Assembly: GCA_023143305.1 (NCBI GenBank)
Contig: JAGLHV010000115.1
Coordinates: 1 to 5,160 of the forward strand
Source of the DNA: a bacterium
Lineage (GTDB): Bacteria; CBDUZB01; JAGLHV01
Direction of reading: 5' to 3'
DNA length: 5,160 nucleotides
The notes under the pieces were generated by a model. It made no database searches. It had not been told where the DNA came from and saw nothing but the letters and a program-made list of their open reading frames with translations. Below, piece by piece: positions 1 through 4,773 of this stretch (within the stretch, counting starts at the first letter, position 1; each line of letters begins with the position of its first letter). The position numbers were made by a program, and so were the translations under genes.

Positions 1-380
1 AATTTTTTATCTTTTTCAATCCAGCCTTCATAAACATTTTTAATATCAACTTCGGAAGCTGGACTCATCCCTTTCGGTGGCAAAACAATGCTATCCCCAC
101 CTCGTTTAAATTTTCCGTCAACTATGCTTCCCAGCGGCAATGCCTCAATAATATACTTTTTCTTTTCTTTTCCATCTTTATCTGTTTCACAGGTTATAGA
201 AAAATTTTCAATAATCGATAATATTTTTGCATCTTCTTTATCAGATATTTCAAGATATGCACCTAACGTAAATTTTTTTAATTGCTCATCATCCATACCA
301 TCGTATTTCTCTTTGTCAATCGCTATACGTATCTTATTAGGATAAACGGCAATAACATCACCAAAATATTCTTTACCCAT
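1..380 (-). CDS. HerA-family ATPase, N-terminal HAS-barrel part (3' end outside window)
   Basis: Only the first 126 codons lie in the window; the gene continues past position 1. The start MGKEYFGDVIAVYP, then TLGAYLEISD at residues 38-47, and LPLGSIVDGKFKRGGDSIVL at 81-100, follow the pattern of the HAS-barrel that opens HerA/DUF87 ATPases: short beta strands, a 'PLG' turn, then a glycine-rich strand. The HerA P-loop would come later and is not visible, so the ATPase call rests on this domain and the neighbour. HerA proteins form hexameric rings that translocate DNA. In archaea they work with NurA, and in bacterial defence loci with SIR2 or DUF4297 partners. The ATG lies 8 bp after the stop of the nuclease-like gene and has a strong ribosome binding site, so the two genes are probably co-translated. 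Seen: barrel-like sequence and spacing. Inferred: a HerA partner of the upstream nuclease. Confidence 0.72.
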   Translation of the reverse strand, partial: MGKEYFGDVIAVYPNKIRIAIDKEKYDGMDDEQLKKFTLGAYLEISDKEDAKILSIIENFSITCETDKDGKEKKKYIIEALPLGSIVDGKFKRGGDSIVLPPKGMSPASEVDIKNVYEGWIEKDKK

Positions 381-391
381 AAATCACCTCA
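381..391 (-). promoter_or_regulatory. Ribosome binding site of the HerA gene, overlapping the upstream stop codon
   Basis: Read on the minus strand the sequence is TGAGGTGATTT followed by ATG. The TGA is the stop codon of the nuclease-like gene, and its last two bases begin the Shine-Dalgarno-like GAGGTGA. Termination of the first gene therefore leaves the ribosome on the start site of the second. This supports a fixed ratio of the two products and fixes the HerA start at 380. Confidence 0.7.
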
Positions 392-1522
392 CAAAATTTG
401 TTTTATCTCATCTATATCATCAACATATACCTTTGTAATCGTATCAGAAGAAAAGTCAATGCCTGTTATTGTAAAATCATAAATCTCATTCCAATAATTT
501 TCGGAGATTAATTGCAGTTCTTTATCAGAGTTAAAAATCCTAACTTTAATTACATCATTTTTATGGTTTTTAAAATTTTGAGTTAAACAATCCTTTTTAA
601 AATTTGAGCCATAAAAAGGATACCCATCAACAAAATTGAAGTTTCCAGAATATAATTTCTCTTTTAATTCAATTTGTTTTTCTTTATTAATGTTTTTTAG
701 TAATATATATGGAGCATCTCCCAAAAAGTGGTTAGTGGTTTTTTTTATAAAATGATCTGATATTTTTCGTAAAACATTAGCAATTTTATTATTAGAATCT
801 TTCTCTTTTAGCTCTAAAATAAACAATCTTTTTTTAGTAGGAGTATTCAAGCGAGATGGAAATACTTTTTTCTTTATATAATTCAAATATCTTCTTTTCC
901 CTAAAAATTGTTTATATGAACAATCAAAATATTTTTGCTCAAAAGCATTAACTTTTTCCAATATCTCTCTTCGAGTACATATTCTTTTAGCCAAATTTTG
1001 ATTAGATGCTACTTTATCTGTTAAATAACGGAAGAAACACCAATACCACAACAAAGTTTTTTCATCGTCTTTAGCAAATTTTTTTATTGATTTCAAGACC
1101 AACTGTGTCTGATTGTTATAATCCACCGTAAAAGCTAAGACAAAATTATGGCAAAAATTTTGAAGATCTTCGTCAGAATATAGCAGTGATTCCTTACTAA
1201 TCACACCCTTTATTTCGTCATGTGTAAAAATCTTTTCTTGGGGTTGTTTGTCTTTAAAATACGCTATTAAATAATATTTCAAACTACTATTTTTTTTCCA
1301 TTCTTCTATTAGTTGAATAACCGCTTTTTTAATTTTTGATGATGAATAATTTTGAGCTTCTTTATATTTTATTTGATATATCTCATCTTTTGTTGAAAAA
1401 TCTTGGATGCATTCAATAGCAATCAGATCATCTTCAGATGGAACATTCATAATTTTTAAAATAGTTGCATCGTATTGATATATAAAACCTTTTATAGCGT
1501 AATATCCGCCATCTATACTCAT
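389..1522 (-). CDS. DUF4297/Cap4-like PD-(D/E)XK nuclease, probable HerA partner
   Basis: This complete 377-residue protein starts at an ATG 4 bp after AAGGTGG. The N-terminal ~90 residues carry the hallmarks of the DUF4297 nuclease domain. These are GGYYAIKGFIYQ (residues 5-16), then IAIECIQDF (34-42) with acidic E37 and D41, then EIYQIKYKE (47-55) whose Q50-x-K52 matches the QxK core of the restriction-endonuclease fold. A helix and a strand (SLKYYLIAYF, 80-89) follow, as expected for the fold. Residues 100-377 are lysine-rich and I do not recognise them. They probably bind the partner or DNA. In Cap4 this nuclease type cuts dsDNA, and in DUF4297-HerA systems it assembles with the HerA ring and degrades DNA during phage infection. 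The order here, nuclease first and HerA second with an 8-bp gap, matches that system. No transmembrane segment is seen. The family call is good; activity and defence role are inferred. Confidence 0.72.
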   Translation of the reverse strand: MSIDGGYYAIKGFIYQYDATILKIMNVPSEDDLIAIECIQDFSTKDEIYQIKYKEAQNYSSSKIKKAVIQLIEEWKKNSSLKYYLIAYFKDKQPQEKIFTHDEIKGVISKESLLYSDEDLQNFCHNFVLAFTVDYNNQTQLVLKSIKKFAKDDEKTLLWYWCFFRYLTDKVASNQNLAKRICTRREILEKVNAFEQKYFDCSYKQFLGKRRYLNYIKKKVFPSRLNTPTKKRLFILELKEKDSNNKIANVLRKISDHFIKKTTNHFLGDAPYILLKNINKEKQIELKEKLYSGNFNFVDGYPFYGSNFKKDCLTQNFKNHKNDVIKVRIFNSDKELQLISENYWNEIYDFTITGIDFSSDTITKVYVDDIDEIKQIL

Positions 1523-1526
1523 ACCA

Positions 1527-1533
1527 CCACCTT
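1527..1533 (-). promoter_or_regulatory. Ribosome binding site of the DUF4297-like gene
   Basis: AAGGTGG on the minus strand lies 4 bases before the ATG at 1522-1520. It is a near match to AAGGAGG and supports this start over later in-frame methionines. I found no convincing -35/-10 pair within the 100 bp upstream. Confidence 0.55.
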
Positions 1534-1537
1534 ATTC

Positions 1538-1587
1538 TAAACAACATACGAGACATTTTTTATTACGAATTTACGGGATGTTGTTTA
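1538..1587 (-). promoter_or_regulatory. Perfect 10-bp inverted repeat upstream of the DUF4297-like gene, possible operator
   Basis: TAAACAACAT at 1538-1547 and its exact reverse complement ATGTTGTTTA at 1578-1587 are separated by 30 bases. The nearer arm is 15 bp from the start codon. Such a placement would suit a dimeric repressor that loops or blocks initiation, or an mRNA stem with a large loop near the ribosome binding site. No regulator gene is visible in the window. Chance occurrence is possible in AT-rich DNA, so the functional reading is tentative. Confidence 0.35.
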
Positions 1588-1597
1588 AACTTTTAAT

Positions 1598-1760
1598 TTA
1601 TTGAAATATCCATTCTTCAATCCCTTTTTCTTTTGTTATAGTTATTGCCCCTGATTTTTTCCCTAACAACTCCCTTAATCTTTTATCTGATTAAACTGTG
1701 TTTCCCCTTCCCTAAACTCATATTTCTGTGGGAATGAATTATAAGAAGAAAGGTGGTAGA
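1598..1760 (-). pseudogene. Possible frameshifted 3' remnant of an unidentified gene
   Basis: On the minus strand one frame encodes SDKRLRELLGKKSGAITITK and runs on to a TAA at 1600-1598. It reads like ordinary protein: a basic amphipathic helix, then strand-like residues. Just upstream a second frame, ending in a TAA at 1677-1675, reads FPQKYEFREGETQFNQIK. A single extra A in the AAAA run near 1685 would join the two as one ~55-residue tail (…QFNQIKRLRELLGKK…). No start codon or ribosome binding site serves it, so if real it is the tail of a gene whose 5' part was lost. I do not recognise the family. Open stretches this short also arise by chance in AT-rich DNA. Confidence 0.3.
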
Positions 1761-1791
1761 AATACAATTGTGTGTTGAATATATATTTGTG

Positions 1792-4206
1792 TTACTTATT
1801 CTTTATTTCTAATACCTTTCTAAAACCAGGATGTATACTATAAATTCTCTCAGAATTTTCTTTTTGAACCCAATCACTTAATTTTAACAGTTTCCTTATA
1901 TCGTATCCAACAGAATAAGCATATCTCTCTTCCATCTTTGAGGTTAAGATTCCAAGGAAACCAAACCATAATAATTTTTCAATTACACTCTTTATTTTTG
2001 AGCTAGGTATGTTACCTTTTATCAATAATTCGCCAATTTGATTTTCATATAAAGTAGCTTCCGTTTCAAGAAAACAATATAAAACGTCTCTTAGATTTGA
2101 ATCAACATCGGATATCTCATAAGATAAGCCAGTAAATAAATCACGTGAATATGTTTCCTCAGACTGCAATATATCATCTGCGTTTATTCTATTATGTCCT
2201 CGATTAATTGCTGTCTGGAGTGCATAGGCTGAAAATAGCAAGAAATCTCTTGGTCTTTGCAAAGTACGCTCAATCATATAATTAAATGAACTAATGGCTC
2301 CTATGTGCAAATCAAACATATTTGTCCAAATTTCATTGAAATCTTCCACAGTTTTTGCATTATAATCGACACGCAAACCAAACATGACTTTAAATAGATT
2401 TACATCATCCCAATTTAAATAAACAACTTGCTCTTTCCCTCTATCTGTTGTTTCTTCTAAAAAAAACGAATATATATCACTTCTAACAAAAATTATACTA
2501 TGAAAATTAATTCTCCTTTTTACTAGCATTTTTTTTAATTTTCGACCTGCAGATAGCAAAGCCTTTAATATTAGTACTTCATGTTCGTTTTGCTTATTCG
2601 CTTTCCAATTTTTATCTAAATTGTCGAACAAAAGCCAAACTTCCTCCTTGTCTGATAAATATTCAGCAAGCAGTTCTTTTAATTTAGCAATATCGTGAAT
2701 GAAAATTAACTCTGTAATTCCGGGTGAACCTTTACTTAATTCTATCTTGGGTGACCGCTCAATAATTTTATTTATTAAATCATTTAATCTTTCCGAGAAG
2801 TCTCCCTGCTCTAAATTTCTATGCAATTCATATTCCTCTCTCAAAGAATTCCAAACATTACCCTTTTTTACATTCCTATTCGCGATAGCAACCTCTTTTT
2901 TATCTTTTAAAATTTTATGCGTAAGCTCAAGAAGCAAAACATAATCCCATAAAGCGGTTAAAGTGTGCTGCCTAACGGCCGGGGTCATTTTTCGCAATAT
3001 TTCTTCATTTAATCTAGCAAACTGATAGCCTTCTGGCTTCAAATCTAAAACACAGACATCCCGACGAGAAGGATTAATTTGATGTCTCAATGCATAAAAT
3101 AAAGCGGTTTTACCACTGCCCTTTCTTCCAACAATTATCTGCACATGTCCTTTTCTTGCCGCGTTAAATTCTCCTGTTCTAACAAAATATCCTCTTAAAT
3201 TTTCAATTTCATTCTCTGCAGCAATATCTCCAATATCGATTTCCTCTAATTCAGAACGACTAATTGGAGCTATATTTTCAACAGGTGTTTGTAGAGTTAA
3301 AGCCACAGATTTAATGAAATCTTCCATAATTACATCAATTTGTGCTATTGTTTCATATTCGTTAACTATATCTCGATAATCTATTGGACTTTCAAACTTT
3401 CCCTCTTGTATCATTAAAACTCTTTTCTTAGATGCTAAAGCTAATCCTGCCACAAAAGCACAGCGAGCATTATGGACTAAAGAATCTTGTCTTTGAGGGT
3501 CGATTAAATGGACTATTACAGCTCTTGATTTATCCACTTCATTCAATGCGCTATCTAATGGCAATCGATATCTTTCTTTTGCGTCATAAAGTCTAAAGTT
3601 AAAAGGAGATTTTTTTAACACAGAGGTAATTCGCAAGCTTCCATCCGAATCAATGGGACTTTTTAAGTAATAAATTGGACGAAAAATATCAACTTTAACA
3701 TTTCTCTGAATGAGCTTATTCACTGGGCAAGACTCAACAATATTAACAATATCATTTGAATTAGCAAACTTTCTATATCCTATTGTGTCAAGTAGACCAA
3801 CTTGACTCAATACTTTTTTATTCTGCTCATAGCTTCCTTCAAATATTGGAATAAACGATTTAGAGAGACCTACAATAAAACCTATTTCAAATAAAACATT
3901 AAAATTTAAGTTTGTAATATCACATATTAATAATGAACTAGAAAAAATTGCTTTGCAAATCTCACAAAAAACAATTTTTCCTTCATTTTTTAAATTCTTC
4001 CAGATTAGATATTCTTTACTTTGATGTTTTTTAGCGAGTAGTTCAGCAGATCTTTCTATTGTTGAAGCAATAAGGGGTGGATTGGCAGGGTAAAGAAAAA
4101 AAGTCTTTTCCTTTTTATGTCTAGACAAATTTTTTTGGCAATTACAATTAATGTATTGACAAAAACTCTTGGTGTCTGAACTTTGAATTGTTTCATTTGA
4201 ATACAT
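1792..4206 (-). CDS. NDT/TIR-like domain fused to Sll1717/KAP-like P-loop NTPase, putative immune protein
   Basis: This is a complete 804-residue protein whose ATG follows AGGA by 7 bases. Residues ~35-125 form a Rossmann-like unit of the nucleoside deoxyribosyltransferase/TIR-like kind. FFLYPANPP (36-44) is followed by LLICDITNLNFNVLFEIGF (92-110), where D96, N103 and E107-x-G109 match the 'D-T-x-N-x-NV-x-x-E-x-G' motif that carries the catalytic glutamate in these enzymes. Residues ~180-270 look like a second, degenerate copy (AVIVHLIDP 229-237, then HNARCAFVAGLALA 245-258) without the glutamate. The NTPase follows: Walker A GRKGSGKT (360-367), Walker-B-like VWLLFDNLD (523-531), IIFVRSD (571-577, sensor-like) and RPRDFLLF (651-658). 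A helical, winged-helix-like tail ends in IHPGFRKVLEI. Cytoplasmic; no membrane segment. P-loop NTPases of this type occur in STAND/KAP-like defence proteins, with the N-terminus as effector. Seen: motifs and order. Inferred: nucleotide- or NAD-cleaving effector gated by the ATPase. The substrate is unknown. Confidence 0.65.
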   Translation of the reverse strand: MYSNETIQSSDTKSFCQYINCNCQKNLSRHKKEKTFFLYPANPPLIASTIERSAELLAKKHQSKEYLIWKNLKNEGKIVFCEICKAIFSSSLLICDITNLNFNVLFEIGFIVGLSKSFIPIFEGSYEQNKKVLSQVGLLDTIGYRKFANSNDIVNIVESCPVNKLIQRNVKVDIFRPIYYLKSPIDSDGSLRITSVLKKSPFNFRLYDAKERYRLPLDSALNEVDKSRAVIVHLIDPQRQDSLVHNARCAFVAGLALASKKRVLMIQEGKFESPIDYRDIVNEYETIAQIDVIMEDFIKSVALTLQTPVENIAPISRSELEEIDIGDIAAENEIENLRGYFVRTGEFNAARKGHVQIIVGRKGSGKTALFYALRHQINPSRRDVCVLDLKPEGYQFARLNEEILRKMTPAVRQHTLTALWDYVLLLELTHKILKDKKEVAIANRNVKKGNVWNSLREEYELHRNLEQGDFSERLNDLINKIIERSPKIELSKGSPGITELIFIHDIAKLKELLAEYLSDKEEVWLLFDNLDKNWKANKQNEHEVLILKALLSAGRKLKKMLVKRRINFHSIIFVRSDIYSFFLEETTDRGKEQVVYLNWDDVNLFKVMFGLRVDYNAKTVEDFNEIWTNMFDLHIGAISSFNYMIERTLQRPRDFLLFSAYALQTAINRGHNRINADDILQSEETYSRDLFTGLSYEISDVDSNLRDVLYCFLETEATLYENQIGELLIKGNIPSSKIKSVIEKLLWFGFLGILTSKMEERYAYSVGYDIRKLLKLSDWVQKENSERIYSIHPGFRKVLEIKNK

Positions 4207-4250
4207 GTCTGTATCCTATAAAATTAATTTATAAACAATACAGGAAGACA
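4206..4250 (-). promoter_or_regulatory. Possible hairpin hiding the ribosome binding site of the 804-residue gene
   Basis: In the mRNA (minus strand) TGTCTTCCT (4250-4242) can pair with AGGA (4217-4214) and AGACA (4210-4206), leaving a 3-base bulge and a 24-base loop. The AGGA is the Shine-Dalgarno site and the last A of AGACA is the first base of the start codon. The stem would hide both. It is only 5+4 bp and its loop is AT-rich, so it may be weak. Confidence 0.28.
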
Positions 4251-4360
4251 TAGGGGACGTTGCGTATTTTAGGAACTAATTATTATGTGTGTTACTACCT
4301 TGTTCCTTTTTAGTTACTTCTTCCCCACTTCTATATAATTTATTTATTTCACTTAAACTA

Positions 4361-4389
4361 ATTTTAATATAACTTAAACACAAAGTCAA
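4361..4389 (-). promoter_or_regulatory. Sigma70-type promoter for the 804-residue gene
   Basis: On the minus strand TTGACT (4389-4384, five of six matches to TTGACA) is followed after exactly 17 bases by TAAAAT (4366-4361, five of six matches to TATAAT). Transcription would start near 4354, giving a leader of about 150 bases before the ATG. The leader is long enough for RNA-level control. No other pair nearby is as good. Confidence 0.6.
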
Positions 4390-4471
4390 TTAAAATAAAG
4401 TTGTAGATATTTGTTATTTGATAAAGGGATGAATGATAGGGGAAGAAGGAGGTTTGTTTAAAAAAGATGGA

Positions 4472-4509
4472 TTGCCATAAACTTAAAATAATGCAGTTTG
4501 CCCTAAACT
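4472..4509 (+). repeat. Short imperfect direct repeat, 26-bp period
   Basis: TTGCCATAAACT at 4472-4483 recurs as TTGCCCTAAACT at 4498-4509, with 11 of 12 bases identical. The second copy runs into the 4501-4532 hairpin. It could be a binding-site pair, a mobile-element edge or chance; there are only two copies. Confidence 0.35.
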
Positions 4510-4532
4510 ACTCACTGCGTTCGAGTATAGGG
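4501..4532. repeat. Bulged hairpin next to the tRNA-derived repeat
   Basis: CCCTA (4501-4505) pairs with TAGGG (4528-4532), and TACTC (4509-4513) pairs with GAGTA (4523-4527). This gives a 10-bp stem with one 3-base bulge (AAC) and a 9-base loop. The hairpin ends exactly where the inverted copy of the tRNA 3' end begins at 4533. No T-run marks it as a simple terminator on either strand. Confidence 0.45.
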
Positions 4533-4586
4533 CTCTCCGCCAAAAACTTAGTTTTGAATCAGTAATTTGATAGTAGTAAGTAGACC

Positions 4587-4601
4587 GTCAGCTTCGCTGA
4601 C
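4587..4601. repeat. Perfect 6-bp hairpin
   Basis: GTCAGC (4587-4592) and GCTGAC (4596-4601) are separated by TTC. It lies between the tRNA-proximal hairpin and the inverted tRNA copy. On the minus strand no run of T follows, so it is not a typical intrinsic terminator, though it could stabilise or process the 3' end of the tRNA transcript. Confidence 0.5.
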
Positions 4602-4610
4602 TAGTTGGGG

Positions 4611-4638
4611 CCAAAACCTTCGCAAACTCAGGTTTTGG
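4611..4638 (-). terminator. 9-bp hairpin immediately after, and including, the tRNA CCA
   Basis: CCAAAACCT (minus strand, 4638-4630) pairs perfectly with AGGTTTTGG (4619-4611) across a 10-base loop. The stem begins with the CCA of the tRNA itself, so pairing would bury the mature 3' end until processing. It may act as a terminator or processing signal, but the bases after it are GCCCCAACTA rather than a T-run, so termination is uncertain. It also forms the inner edge of the tRNA-derived repeat. Confidence 0.4.
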
Positions 4639-4726
4639 CGGAGAGGGAGGGATTCGGACCCTCGAACGAGTTACCCCGTTACACACTTTCCAGGCGTGCG
4701 CACTCGACCAACTATGCGACCTCTCC
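4636..4726 (-). tRNA. tRNA-Ser(GGA), CCA encoded
   Basis: This is a full cloverleaf with a long variable arm. The acceptor strand GGAGAGG (4726-4720) pairs with CCTCTCC (4646-4640), followed by discriminator G (4639) and CCA. The D-arm is GCA/TGC with G18-G19 in the loop. The anticodon stem CACGC/GTGTG holds loop CTGGAAA with anticodon GGA at 4691-4689, reading UCC and UCU serine codons. The variable arm AACGGG-GTAA-CTCGTT is a 6-bp stem closed by a GNRA-type tetraloop, typical of type II serine tRNAs. The T-stem GAGGG/CCCTC is intact, but its loop reads TCCGAAT where TTCGAAT is expected, so the nearly universal U55 is C. The gene has its own promoter 13 bp upstream and lies 47 bp behind clpB. 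Confidence 0.95.
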
Positions 4727-4739
4727 GTAATGAAATACT

Positions 4740-4768
4740 ATACTACAAAAATATAGGGAAATTGTCAA
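4740..4768 (-). promoter_or_regulatory. Promoter of tRNA-Ser
   Basis: On the minus strand a perfect TTGACA (4768-4763) is followed after 17 bases by TAGTAT (4745-4740, four of six matches to TATAAT). The tRNA 5' end lies 13 bases further on, leaving a short leader for RNase P removal. The promoter sits in the gap after the clpB stop codon, so the tRNA need not depend on clpB transcription. Confidence 0.65.
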
Positions 4769-4773
4769 AAAAT

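Larger units (their letters stand above)
4207..4635. other. Non-coding spacer between tRNA-Ser and the defence-like genes
   Basis: No supported gene lies in these ~430 bp. The half next to the 804-residue gene (4207-4400) is its AT-rich leader and promoter. The tRNA-proximal half (4470-4635) is richer in GC and crowded with repeats and hairpins, annotated separately. An AAGGAGG on the plus strand at 4447-4453 precedes a 32-codon frame opening at 4467, but the spacing (about 13 bases) and the overlap with hairpins argue against a gene. The motif GGGGACGTTGC at 4253-4263 may be a transposon-end relic. Confidence 0.6.
4533..4645. repeat. Inverted duplication of the tRNA-Ser 3' end (possible att-like sequence)
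   Basis: CTCTCCGCCAAAA at 4533-4545 on the plus strand is identical to the 3' acceptor strand, discriminator and CCA of tRNA-Ser plus two following bases, read on the minus strand at 4645-4633. The match extends to 20 of 22 bases (4533-4554 against 4645-4624), well past the tRNA end. The arms are inverted and 87 bp apart. tRNA 3' ends are common attachment sites for integrases and leave partial copies, but those are normally direct. An inverted copy suggests a rearrangement, or a selected large stem. No integrase gene is in the window. Confidence 0.6.

Noticed and set aside
88..345. 85-codon plus-strand open frame
   Set aside because: It lies antisense within the HerA gene. The serine/phenylalanine-rich composition is typical of a reverse-strand shadow, and it has no ribosome binding site.
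282..482. 66-codon plus-strand open frame
   Set aside because: It spans the junction of the HerA and nuclease genes on the opposite strand and has no coding features of its own.
1675..1791. Stop-codon readthrough extension of the 804-residue protein (38 in-frame codons after TAA)
   Set aside because: The protein's ending IHPGFRKVLEI looks like a natural C-terminus, and no readthrough context or recoding signal is visible.
1770..1791. Intrinsic terminator after the 804-residue gene
   Set aside because: Only AT-only self-complementary sequence (AATATATATT) is present, with no GC stem and no T-run.
2699..2944. 81-codon plus-strand open frame
   Set aside because: It is wholly antisense to the ATPase part of the 804-residue protein, whose motifs are convincing.
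4467..4565. 32-codon plus-strand frame (MDCHKLKIMQF…) with AAGGAGG about 13 bases upstream
   Set aside because: The spacing is too long for the ribosome site, the frame runs through the hairpin and the tRNA-derived repeat, and the peptide has no recognisable features.
4501..4645. CRISPR array
   Set aside because: The repeats are inverted or present in only two short copies. There is no regular repeat-spacer pattern and no cas gene.
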